From positions 236,806,027 to 236,870,026 of the forward strand of contig NC_071355.1 of assembly GCF_943734655.1 (NCBI RefSeq): 64,000 nt of DNA, written 5' to 3'. Numbering within the stretch: position 1 is the first letter of the stretch; the number at the start of each line of letters is the position of its first letter. Below the pieces are notes generated by a model. It was not told where the DNA came from. It saw only the letters and a program-made list of their open reading frames with translations, and did no database searches. The position numbers and the translations under genes are program-made. The stretch comes from Sabethes cyaneus. Its lineage: Eukaryota; Arthropoda; Insecta; Diptera; Culicidae. Positions 1 to 9,694 of this stretch are shown here, piece after piece.

Positions 1-300
1 AACTTTAATCGTGCAAACCAAATCAATTCTTCCTTTTCACATACACGTTATTATTTTCCATGCAAAATCCTACAAAAAAGAAGACAAAAATGATAGAATA
101 ATTTTTCTGCCAATTTTCGGAAATTCCATTGTTCGAGTTCTGTTCCACTTCTGTTTCGTGTTAGAAGCGTTAACTCCACTCGAACACTCATTTTTCAAGC
201 TTTTTAGGCTGCAGAGCCCACCGGCAATAGATTTTATAATAAAAATTTGACGAATATCATCCAAATTATTCGAAATTAAAAGTCAGTATCAGTAAAACGG
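1..300. other. AT-rich sequence, nothing recognised
   Basis: I see no domain, repeat or RNA gene in this stretch. Short open frames occur on both strands, but none has a recognisable motif and they overlap each other. It ends where the purine-rich block begins. Confidence 0.5.
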
Positions 301-1480
301 AAAAGAATGTGACCGAAAAGGAGGAAAAGCTCGAAGAATGGAAGAGACGGGAACCGAAAATAGAATAGAAAAAGAATTAAAAAGCGAAAGAGAAAGGAAA
401 CTGATTAAAAAGAAGTCGAAACCAAACAGAAAATGGCAAAAACGAGAAAAAACGGGAGAGAAAAGTGAAAAACTGGGGTGACATTGCGATTCTCGTTTCG
501 AAACGAACCAAAATCACTCGAAACGATAATCGCAATGTCACCCCTGGACAAAAACGTGACAAAAAGTCGACCAACGGGTTAGAAAATGAGAAGAAATGCA
601 AGAGGGAGAAAGAATAAAAACCGCAATGGAAAAAAACGAAAAAAACGTAATAGAATGGTACAGAAAACGGGACGCTGAGAGAGAAAAAAGTTGAAAATAA
701 GAAAACGAGGGAGAGAAAGAGGGGGAAACCCTTGGAGACAGAACATAAAAAGGTGAAGAACGGAAAAGAACGAAAAGAAAAATGGAAGAAAAGATGAATG
801 AGAAAAAATGAAATGAAAAAATGAAAAGAAGAATGATAGAAAACGAGAAAAAACGGGAAAAAAAGAGAAAAAACAGAACAGAAACGGTAGTAAACAAGGA
901 AGAAATAAGAGAGCAGAGAAATGGAGAAATAAGTACAGAAAAAGGGGAAAACCAAACAGAAAAAGAAAAAAATGAAGTGAAAAAATTAAAACGTAAATTA
1001 GAATTTAGAAATTAGAAAGGAATAAAACGGAAAAACAAAACGCAATAGAGAAGGGGGAAAAGCGGGAAGAACGGAGCAGACGAAACGAAAAAGCAGTGAA
1101 AAGCAAATACGAAAACCAGGACCAAAATAAAGTAAGTAGTCAAAACGGGACAGAAAATGATAAAAATTGGAATTGAACAACGAGTAAAAACGGAAGAAGA
1201 AAAACGGGACAGAAAATTAAGAGAAGAGGAGCAGTGAAAGATAAAACAACTTAACGAAAAACAATGAAGGCAACGAAAAACAACAGAAAATTAAGAGATG
1301 AGGAGCAGTGAAAGATAAAACAACAAAGAAAACTAGAGAAAGAGGGAAAAAGGCGCAAGAAAGGCAATATAGAACAGAAAATAAGTGAAATCAAAATGGA
1401 AAAGAAAATTGCGAGAAAAAAGAAATCCGTTTGAGGAAACTAGAAAAGAGGGAAAAAGAGGTACAGTTGGATTTCGATTT
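300..1480 (+). repeat. Purine-only low-complexity block 1
   Basis: The plus strand is overwhelmingly A and G, with gaaaa, agaaa and gggaaa runs and few pyrimidines. A recurring phrase, approximately AAAACGGGACAGAAAAT, appears near 656, 1144 and 1201, so this is a decayed tandem repeat and not random composition. The minus-strand open frames here (192, 119 and 60 codons, rich in Phe and Ser) simply reflect the lack of stop codons in pyrimidine-rich text and are not genes. Similar blocks recur at 3220-3380, 4002-4310, 4450-5290 and 6123-6410. Confidence 0.7.
475..544. mobile_element. 70-bp foldback micro-element
   Basis: Two 27-bp arms (475-501 and 518-544) beginning GGGGTGACATTGCG pair with one mismatch around a 16-base loop. 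The hairpin sits in the middle of the purine block, whose composition it does not share, so it looks inserted. It may be a minimal MITE. The stem-loop would also fold like a small-RNA precursor, but nothing shows it is transcribed. Confidence 0.7.
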
Positions 1481-1565
1481 TGGCATGGTTCGTTTTTGGC
1501 ATGGTTCGATTTTGGCACGGACCGATTTTGGCAACAAAAGTATTCGTTTTTGGCAACACAAAAAA
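1481..1565 (+). repeat. Tandem GATTTTGGCA motif
   Basis: Four to five copies of a roughly 17-bp phrase related to CGATTTTGGCACGG run head to tail. The same phrase returns in the same orientation at 3129-3165. The two copies mark the right edge of purine block 1 and the left edge of purine block 2, so they may be the ends of a repeat family that carries the purine-rich text inside. Confidence 0.55.
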
Positions 1566-1639
1566 TTATTTTTGTAAAATGTTAAAATAATCGGTTTATT
1601 TGAAATTGATGTTATTTACAATTACTAGACTCATGATTT

Positions 1640-1810
1640 AAATACACTGGTATCGTTTTTACGCGGTTTTTACTCGACTGTTTTTCAGTGAATTTATGAT
1701 TATACGCGGTTGTTTCTATGCGGATTTTGGAATTTACGCAGTTTTTTATGAGGTTTTGATTTATATGATTCGTAATCTTAACGTAAAAAATGACTTCAGC
1801 GTACATATGA
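1640..1810. mobile_element. Diverged TTTACGCGG-type foldback element
   Basis: The left end contains TTTTTACGCGGTTTTTACTC and the right end contains AACGTAAAAAATGACTTCAG, which is a degenerate inverse of the family end ACTGAAGTCGCTTTTTACGC. Internal ACGCGG and ACGCAG phrases repeat every 25-40 bp. It is a relative of the better preserved copy at 2678-2974. Confidence 0.5.
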
Positions 1811-1937
1811 TAGTTCTCTAAAACTAAGCAAATATTAGTGTTTCGGTCTATGTATCTTAATGTAGGATAAGCTGTTATGAGTTATTCCATTGACAATTGC
1901 GCTCGACTGACACGTTTAAAACTTTCTAGAATAGAAT
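1811..1937. other. Spacer, nothing recognised
   Basis: AT-rich sequence between two related repeats. No motif is seen. Confidence 0.4.
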
Positions 1938-1970
1938 ACACTGAAGTCGCTTTTTACGCGGTTTGATTTT
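1938..1970 (+). mobile_element. Solo end of the TTTACGCGG family
   Basis: The end motif ACACTGAAGTCGC followed by TTTTTACGCGGTTTGAT matches the left end of the 2678-2974 element. No matching right end is present, because the sequence changes at once into an RTE reverse-transcriptase scrap. This implies a deletion or template switch. Confidence 0.55.
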
Positions 1971-1977
1971 CAGTAAA

Positions 1978-2115
1978 GGTAGCAAACTTCTTGGCTACGC
2001 TGGTGAATTTTATGTTAAAGCCAGAAGCTTTGATACGGCGGAAGCGATTTGTGCGAATCTGAAAGCAAAGGCTAGGATGAGAGGGCCTAAAATAATCACG
2101 TTGAAGATCAAATAA
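1978..2115 (+). pseudogene. RTE-type reverse transcriptase scrap
   Basis: The frame reads GSKLLGYAGEFYVKARSFDT followed by AEAICANLKAKARMRGPKI and then drifts to a TAA stop at 2113-2115. This is clearly collinear with the RT palm of the RTE element at 16057-18519, whose matching segment reads SSQLLGFADDFDIIARNFAT then AEVIYARLKAESRRIGLKI. The catalytic Asp-Asp of FADD is replaced by Gly-Glu (YAGE), so the fragment is dead. Only about 40 codons survive, with no flanking RT motifs. It is a relic and not a gene. Confidence 0.75.
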
Positions 2116-2677
2116 ATAAATGACCCAGGCTCAAACGAGCCGAACTTCAGAGAAACCTGGGAAATACGCGACGAGTAACCCGAGAGCGAATTGAATGGAG
2201 CTCAAAACAGCACGAACCACCTCGGCTGACGACTGACGGCTGACGACGACGACGACGAGGAGGAGGAGGAGGATCGTCCTACCAGTCCCGTAAATTTTCT
2301 TGTGCTCCAAATAGCTGACTGTGAAGTTTCAACCTTGAATGCGGAGAACAGATTTTTCTTTGACGCCGCTCCTGAAAAACCACGATTTTCAAACTTTATG
2401 TACCCTTTTCTCAGAAACTACACAACGTATTGGAACAAACTTTTTTTTGTTTTGTTGGTAGTAACTTGGCAAAGACTTTTATAATTTTTGAGGTTTGTAA
2501 ACGAAACACACCCTAAAAAAACGAAAAAGAAGAAGAAAAGATGGCTGAAAAAATAAAATTCTGTCTTCTTTTTCTTTTTTCTCTAGCTGTGTTACGTTTA
2601 CAAACCTCAAAAGTTGTAAAAGTCATGTTAGCCTTCCCCCCAAATTGTCTCCAATGAACTCGCCGAAAAACTGCGTT
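2116..2677. other. Unique-looking spacer with a trinucleotide run
   Basis: It contains a (GAC)n/(GAG)n tract at about 2222-2274. A short imperfect inverted pair (near 2487-2510 and 2583-2610, both reading as versions of TTTGTAAACGAAACACA) suggests another tiny foldback element around 2480-2620. No coding motif is seen. Confidence 0.45.
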
Positions 2678-2974
2678 ACACTCAAGTCGCTTTTTACGCG
2701 CAGGATACGTCCCGCGTAAATCAAAACCGCGTAAAAAACCGCGTAAATTCCGAAAACCGCGTAAATTCCGAAAATCGCGTAAAAAAAACCGCGTAAATTC
2801 CGAAAACCGCGTAAAAAACCAAAATTTCGCGTAAAAAAAAACTTTGTGGATTTCAACACTACGCGAAAAAGTAGACGTTTTGAGCACATCCGCGTAAATT
2901 CCGAAAACCGCGTAAATTCCGAAAACCGCGTAAAATAGTCGCGTAAAAAACCGCATAAAAAGCGACTTCAGTGT
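2678..2974. mobile_element. Foldback element built of CCGCGTAAA units
   Basis: The ends are ACACTCAAGTCGCTTTTTAC on the left and AAAAAGCGACTTCAGTGT on the right, an imperfect terminal inverted repeat. The interior is almost entirely a 17-18-bp tandem unit, approximately CCGCGTAAATTCCGAAAA, with six or more copies and shorter CGCGTAAAAA pieces. No transposase is encoded. The long minus-strand frame over this stretch (rich in Phe and Arg) is an artefact of the repeat. Confidence 0.75.
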
Positions 2975-3219
2975 ATTTGCCCAGCAGTTCATATAATTTT
3001 CTTCACAACTTGGGCGTTAGAGGGATGAATACATGGCCACTAAAGGGTTAAAAATGACTAACAGCGAAAACATATTGACAAATAATCAATGTATGTTGCA
3101 TATAGGAATAATTTATTTAGGTTGAAAAAGATCTCGATTTTGGCACGGTCTCGATTTTGGCAACATAGGTGACACGCGTTTGTTGCCAAATTCGAAATCC
3201 AACTGTATAACCGGATATA
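2975..3219. other. Spacer with the second GATTTTGGCA pair
   Basis: At 3129-3165 the phrase CGATTTTGGCACGG and its neighbour CGATTTTGGCAACA recur, as at 1481-1565. A further degenerate inverse, GTTGCCAAATTCG, lies near 3182. Otherwise nothing is recognised. Confidence 0.45.
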
Positions 3220-3378
3220 GAAGAAGAAAGTTGGGACCAAAAGTACAGAAAAACAGGAAAAATGGACTAAAGAAGAAAGTAAAATGGAAGATAAAAAAAT
3301 GAGAAACGGGGATAAAAGGGAAAACCGGAAGTCGAAAACAGAACAAAACATGACAAAAGGAGAAAGAAAACAAGGCAA
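3220..3378 (+). repeat. Purine-only block 2
   Basis: A/G-only text of the same style as block 1. It is interrupted on the right by the foldback element at 3379 and resumes at 4002, which shows that the element was inserted into the purine repeat. Confidence 0.6.
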
Positions 3379-4001
3379 TCCAGCTTTCCACGAGCGAAAA
3401 TGGCGGCTATTGAGCATAATTGGGCACAATCTTTTGACATTCATTGTACGAGCGTCGAGTTTGCCCTAACGGAGTTACTATGGAAACATCCATGATTGTT
3501 TATTGTTCAAGTGTAAAAATGTAAACATTGTTTCAATTTGCAGATCAGCTGAAGTGGAACATAACTGAACGGATTCTAACTTTTGTAGTGGTTTGCGGCC
3601 ATAATTTTCTGAAAGCACCGGCTCAGGATACTTTTTACAATTGTGCGAATTAAACGTTTGAGTGCACTCAGAGGCAAACATTAACTTCATATTGGTCGAT
3701 CCGTTGACAAGTTTGCTCGTCTTGATAAGAAACTTTCCGTTGCGTATTTGGCCATTCTCCCTGAAAAGTCCGAAAACTGCGAAGCCACAATCCATAAAAC
3801 TTCTTATCCGCACAATCATGTTCCTCCTCAGCTGATCTGCAAAATTAAACAATATTTACATTTTTTCACTCCAACAACAAACGATCATGGATGTTTCCAT
3901 AGTAACTCCGTCAGAGCGAAATCGACGCCCCTGCAATGAATGTCAAAAGATTGTGCCCACTTGTGCTCAATATCCGCCATTATCGTTCGTGGAAAGCTGG
4001 A
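3379..4001. mobile_element. Long-arm foldback element (TCCAGCTTTCC ends)
   Basis: The two ends are inverted copies about 165-170 bp long. The left arm runs from TCCAGCTTTCCACGAGCG at 3379 to about 3550 and the right arm from about 3830 to 4001. Both arms carry TTACTATGGAAACATCCATG and GCAGATCAGCTGA in opposite orientations. No transposase motif is present. A diverged relative sits at 57476-57877. It is flanked on both sides by purine-rich repeat. Confidence 0.75.
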
Positions 4002-4310
4002 TAAGAAGAACGAATATGAAAAACGAGAACAGAAAGAGGTAAAAAGAGTTAAAAAATGACAAAATCGGGAAACGAAAAAAAGGAGAAAAGGAAAAAAGCG
4101 AGAGGTGGAAAACGCGAAAGGAAATAAGCAAAAGCGAGTGAAATACTGGACTGAAAATAAGAAAATATGGGACAGGAAACACGTGAAAGAAAAAAAGAAA
4201 AAGCGGAAGGAAAGTGAGAGCGACAGTCGAGTAAGTGATACAGAAAAGGAGAAAAATGGAACAGAAAAGAGGTAAACCGTGTGACAGAATAAGACGAAAA
4301 ATTCTAAGTT
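4002..4310 (+). repeat. Purine-only block 3
   Basis: Continuation of the A/G-only text after the foldback element. Minus-strand frames rich in Phe and Ser are artefacts of this composition. Confidence 0.6.
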
Positions 4311-4449
4311 CAAGTGTCTATGTCCAGTTGGATGTAAAATTTAAACCTTCGCTTCGCTCACCTTCGCTAAGTCTATAGTTTTGGCCTAATATCAAGAATT
4401 TTCAGTTTTCCTGAATCTACATTTCTTGCATTAAGCATTTATTCTTTCC
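4311..4449. other. Mixed-composition spacer
   Basis: It contains a CCTTCGCTTCGCTCACCTTCG phrase and ordinary AT-rich sequence. Text of similar flavour lies at 6420-6600, on the far side of the last purine block. This may be a conserved flank of the purine repeat. Confidence 0.35.
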
Positions 4450-5289
4450 CAACAGAAAAGCAAAGCCGACTGCTATACGTCGTTTGAAAAAAGCAAAAAA
4501 AAGAAAAAATTAAAGCTTAAATCGGAAAAAACGGAAAAGAGTACGAAGGAAAACGTGCCAATAACTCGGCATACGGATTGGAAAAAGAGAGAAAAAAAAA
4601 CAAAAAAGAATTGGCCTGAGAAAAAGAAAAACGAAAAAAAACGTGACAGAATGGGAAAGAAAACGGGACAAAAACAAGGTAGAGAAAGAGAGGAAAATGC
4701 TTAGAGACTGGATATAAAAATAGATGAAGAATGAAAGAGAAGAAGAAAAATGGGATGAATAAGAAAATTAGGATAAACTGGACAGAAAAGGAGAAAATAC
4801 GGGATAAGAAAAAAACGGAGCTTCAAAATGGAGAAATGAAAACAGAAAAAAAGAAAAACGAAACAGAAAAATAAAAAAGACAGTGAAAAAAATTAGTACG
4901 GAAGACAAAAGGAAAAAAAGACGAAAACTGGGACCAAGTACAAAGTAAAATGTCGAAACGGGACAGAAAATGATCAAAAATGACATTGGACAACGAGGAA
5001 AAACGAAAGAGGAAAACGAGAAAACAGGACAGGAAAGGGAAGATGAGCAGTGCAAGATGAAACAACGAGGAAAAACGACACTCAAAAGAGAATAGAGATC
5101 AGAAAACAAAAGAAAAAAAGAAAACCGTTAGGGGAAACGAGAAAAGAGGGAAAAAGAAATTAAACCGGATATAAAATGAGAACAATGTGACAAAAACGGG
5201 AAAATGGGGGCAAAAAAAAAAAAGAAAAACGGACTAAAGAAGTAAAACGGAAGAGCGAAAGACGCACAATGGCAGACGAAAAAATTAAA
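4450..5289 (+). repeat. Purine-only block 4
   Basis: The phrase CGGGACAGAAAATGATCAAA at about 4957 is nearly identical to text at 1147 in block 1, which is good evidence that the blocks are copies of one repeat. The block is interrupted at its right edge by the element at 5290-6122. Confidence 0.65.
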
Positions 5290-6122
5290 CTAGAGAGTAA
5301 TTCTCGCTGAAACGGGGCCACTACTGACACGAGGTCTTCAAATATTGGAACTTTTGCGCTTAATTGGTTGAAAATGGTTTAAAAATAAGAATTACACTTT
5401 TGATACATCGAAATAGTGGACCCCTCGTTCGCCAAGGGGCCTAACACCGTTTCAAAAAAGTTTAATTTTGAGCAAACCTTGGGATATATATCATGTGATA
5501 TTTCATAAATTTGCCATGAAACAACTAACAAATGGTCCGGTTCTGTGAAGAAGAACAGAGCTTTCAAATGGAATAAAAAAATTTTGGCTGCCATCTTGTA
5601 TTTGGTCGCCATATTGGATTTTATCAAAAAATCGCGGTTTTCACCTAGAACCCCTCAACCGATTTTCATGTTAAGACCACCATTGGATAGCTGAGAAAAA
5701 ATGATACAAAAAACATTCATAAAATTAGGTGTGCAATGGCATTAACTGAATAACACCAGTTATTTGTAGCAATGTTCAAAATTTTCATACAAAATCCAAT
5801 ATGGCGACAAAATCCAAGATGGCCGCCAAAAAAATTTATTCCATTTGAAAGCCCTGTTATTCTTCTTTACAGAACCGGGCCATTTGTTAGTTGTTTCATG
5901 GCAAATTTATGAAATATCACATGATATAGATCCCAAGGTTTGCTCAAAATTAAACTTTTTTTGAAACTGTTACGCCCCCTGGCGAACGACGGTCCACTAT
6001 TTCGAGGTATCAAAACTGTAATTCTTATTTTTAAACCATTTTCAACCAATTTAGCGCAAAAGTTTTAATATTTGAGGACCTCGTGTCAGTAGTGGCCCGT
6101 TTCAGCGAAAATTACTCTAGAG
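5290..6122. mobile_element. Foldback element with ~350-bp arms
   Basis: The left and right thirds are inverted copies. Both carry the text GCTGAAACGGGCCACTACTG (with a single-base indel on the left), ACACGAGG, CGTTCGCC and a segment on GCCATGAAACAACTAACAAA. The arms run for about 350 bp each around a small centre near 5640-5760. The outer ends read approximately CTAGAGAGTAATT and its inverse AATTACTCTAG. No transposase is present. It is embedded between purine blocks 4 and 5. Confidence 0.8.
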
Positions 6123-6410
6123 TAGAATGAAAAAAGACAACTAAAAAACAGAATAAACGTGACAGAGAAGACGGAAAAACGCACCAGTAAAAAGAAAGAA
6201 AAACGGAACATACGACGATAAAAAACGAGAAAGGAGATAAAAAGACGTAGGAAAAAGACGAGAACTGAAATCGAAAAAAAGGCATAAAGGAGAAGATAAA
6301 TGGCGGAAAACGAGAAAGCAAATAATCTAAAGCGAGTGAAAAACAAGAAGAAAAACAGGACTGAAAATAAGAAAATATGGAACAGGAAACGAAGAAAAAC
6401 GGAAAATCGA
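6123..6410 (+). repeat. Purine-only block 5
   Basis: Final A/G-only block, which ends before 6420. Confidence 0.6.
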
Positions 6411-7080
6411 AATTAATTTCAAGTAAACCTTCGTGTCTAATTTTGTGACCATTTCCGGTTTGAAATAAAATTTCAAGTTCATGCTAGTTCAAATTCAAGT
6501 CTTATTTAATACCATCTTTAGGCTCAATTTTAGGTCAAATGCAGTTCTATCTGGTTTAATTTCAACTTTTTAAATCCAGTTGCACCCGAAAGTCTAAAGT
6601 TTTCAACCTATTTGGCTGGTATTTTTGAGATAAGTAATAATAGAATCGACATTCTACGATTATTCCGCTTTTCCAAGCCAAAGCATTCTTCTGAAAGGTC
6701 GAGTGTCCCTTCTTATGGTTATGTCAGGGCTCGTGTTATTTTCTTCTTTTCTGTTTATTACTATGGTAGTTACTCTCTTACTATATTGTTGTTGTTAAAG
6801 CATTTCAGTGTGAACCTTCAAGAGCGCTTCCACCAATCAACTGAACAAAAATCGTGAGAACTAAGCTTAACAAAACCTAAATAGGTATTAAGTTTACAAG
6901 GGCCTCAAATTAATCTGAACTAAAACTGTAACAGTCCCGTTCTTTTTCGTCATGATTTTGACCAATCAACTTTCCGGCAATTAGATCGAAAACTGGAGCA
7001 ATTGTCACTCAATTAAGCGTCCAACTCATTCGTCATTGTCTAAAACAGCGTAAATAAAATTGCTGCTACATAAAACAGTA
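6411..7080. other. AT-rich sequence, nothing recognised
   Basis: Contains phrases such as TTCAAGTTCATGCTAGTTC but no domain, SINE or clear inverted repeat. Confidence 0.4.
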
Positions 7081-8830
7081 CGTTAAAAAAGCACCCCATA
7101 AATCCAATCACTCATTCCAGAACAATGGAATCCGCTAACTCCCCCGAAAATAAAACGCTGAAACAATGCAGTGCAGCATAGTTTAGCGCAATGCCCAACA
7201 CTAAGTGCCATGGCAGTAACCAGCAATAAACTAAACTCCACTTTCCGCTTGACAGGCAACACATAACCTCTCTCTCTCTCTCTTTCTCGCTTGCTCTGCT
7301 TGTGCTCTGTTCTCTGGCCTGGCTCGGGCAACATAATTAAGTATCGTGCCCGAAAGTAATGAGCTTATTGTTGCAGGACGGATGGAAAAGTGTAGTGAAG
7401 TCTGCTCCAGCGATGAATACATAAATACATGAATATGTAGTACGTATCAGCGAAAGCCATCAGCGAGCGCAGCATAGCCCGGTGTAATGCCACACACGGG
7501 CCACGGAGCGGGGTCTCTTCCCACTCAAGTAGGTCAAAAGCCACCATCTCGTATATGTACGTTCGTTCCCGTCGCGTTCAGAGCGGCTTCGAAGTGGCGT
7601 TCTAGGGAAGTTAAAAAGCTGGAAGAAATCCGAGTTGAAAGATAGCAAGATTTGGGTAAGGTACCGGGCCCCTACGTGGGGTTGGGGCAAAAAAAACCGT
7701 GAGATCTCGTGTTTGCTAGCCTGCCTGCATGCATGCCGTAGAATGCGCCATAAGCACATATCAAGTAAGCCATCAAACGACATCGCAGGGTTGGGTGTTA
7801 AGCAAGCAAAGTGACTACACTGATGAGGTAATTATTTCGGTCTTGACGAAATTTTTGCCAAGCAAAGCTAAATGAAAAAGTTCTCTGATTAAGCCGGAAG
7901 CTGACTTTTCTACAGTTTTGCTTCTACAGATTCTTTTTCCTCCAAAAAAAAAACCCGAATATTTTCTAATCATTTTTACCAAGACGAAATTCTATTGAAA
8001 TAAAAGAATACCATTCTGATGACAATAACGTAATAAAAGGTTGCCGTGCTTATAAAAAAAATAATTCTGATATTGAAAAGTCAATTTAAAATAATAAATA
8101 GTATGGAGCTCTTTCTAAAAGAAATTTAACATTCCTTAAAGTGTTCCAACAACCGTAAACAAACTCGTCGTCAGCTCAAAAGTCTCGACTGGATTCCCAG
8201 AAGGTTACTGCAAAAGTAAAACCTATGACTAAGATATCGATAAACCATAGGTAGAACTTTCTAGCGTTTCACATTGCTCACGAAAGCATATTTTATTTAC
8301 AAAGCAATGTCTGCTGCTTATTAAGAAATAAAGCCGGTTGCTTGCTGCTCATTTCGACTGACCTCGACAGCAAAATATAATAGGAGGTGGAGGTTCGATT
8401 CACCGGTCGCCCCCGGACGGTGCGGTGGTGGTCCCGAGCTGCCGAGCTGATTCCGTTTTGTTTGCCGAGATAACGAAAATGGTAAACGGAGATAAAGCCT
8501 GCACGAACAAAACACGGTATGCTTCACATCACAGTTCAGCTCAGCTCATTCGAGTCGAAGGATAATGGCCGGATTCCAGCCGGCTCAGTCAGTCAGTCCG
8601 ACTTCGACTGCACATATGTATGAGGTACCGACTGATTTGGCAAAGAATGCATATTCACACTGTGACCACTCTGTGGTGTGCACCACAGCAGTCAGCTTGG
8701 CTTGATCGATGATTCACACACATGTCCGAGCCACAGTAAATGCAAAGTCACCACCGACCGACCGATGATTCATGGGAAGGAAATTAATGAAAGTTTATAA
8801 GCAGATGTCGTAGACGTCTGGAAACGGTTG
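7081..8830. other. Mixed-GC unique-looking block with CT tract
   Basis: GC content rises here, with a (CT)n tract at 7267-7284, which is a GAGA-type sequence on the other strand. GC-rich stretches lie at 7480-7620 and 8390-8460, and CAGTCAGTCAGTCCGACTTCG is near 8585. No repeat-family end and no coding domain was recognised. Unique sequence with GAGA-type tracts can be regulatory, but that is inference only. The overlapping short frames on the minus strand share no motif with a known family. Confidence 0.35.
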
Positions 8831-9694
8831 GAAGCAATCACTCCGACGAGTCTAAGTTAGAAAATATAACAAAATTAATGCATTAGAAAACGTATACATG
8901 AGCGGTAGCAGTGACACGAGCTAGTCTGGATTAAATTCTAGACGAAATCGATCAAGTTTGCTGAATGCTGAGACGTTTTTGTTTTGGATCTTCCCCTTCA
9001 CCACACAAAAAAGCACAGTCGGTGAGAGGATCAATTGTTCTTTGAGTTAGGACCTTGTTTGGTGATTGGCATTATTTTGACGGACAGCTATACAGACGGT
9101 AAATAAACAATAATAACTTTGAGTTAGATGGCACTTGATGGTATCCTTGACTGCTGTCAATAAACAGCCCTGCATGAAGGCGAATATAAAGCGCATTCAG
9201 TGCATACAGTTTTTGTCCTGATAGCATTCTTTTATCCGTCATCCTACGGACATGACTACTGAACTGCTGACAGTGCTTGTCATTCTCCGTTTTCTCCCCT
9301 CCCCTGCTGAATGATTGCTCGACTAATCCGTCAGTCAATTTTCTTGCTCTTGACTGATATTTTAGTTCTCAAAGTTTAGTTTTTTAAACTGCCTGCTTTT
9401 GTAAATCAACCAAAACCTGGCCGAAAGAAATTAATTAAAACTGCGGAGCAATACTTACGTTTATTGTAATCTCGTTTGCCGCTGTTGGTCGTTCAAAATG
9501 ACAATGAATGAATGAATGATTAGTATTTGGTTTAATTCATTATTGCCGAGAATAAATGTATGAATGTAGAGTGCGGACACGAACATGAACGCAAGTGATT
9601 CGTTCGAATCGTTGGTTTCGGGTTGACAATGTTGAGTTCATTTGATCTGTACTAGACACAGCAAAGTATGAGCAGTATAGTGCGGCAGTTCAAA
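8831..9694. other. AT-rich sequence, nothing recognised
   Basis: No domain or repeat end was found. A short AATGAATGAATGA run lies near 9504. Confidence 0.4.

Noticed and set aside
377..955. 192- and 119-codon Phe/Ser-rich minus-strand frames
   Set aside because: The strand is nearly pyrimidine-only, so stop codons cannot occur. Two overlapping frames look alike and neither has a domain.
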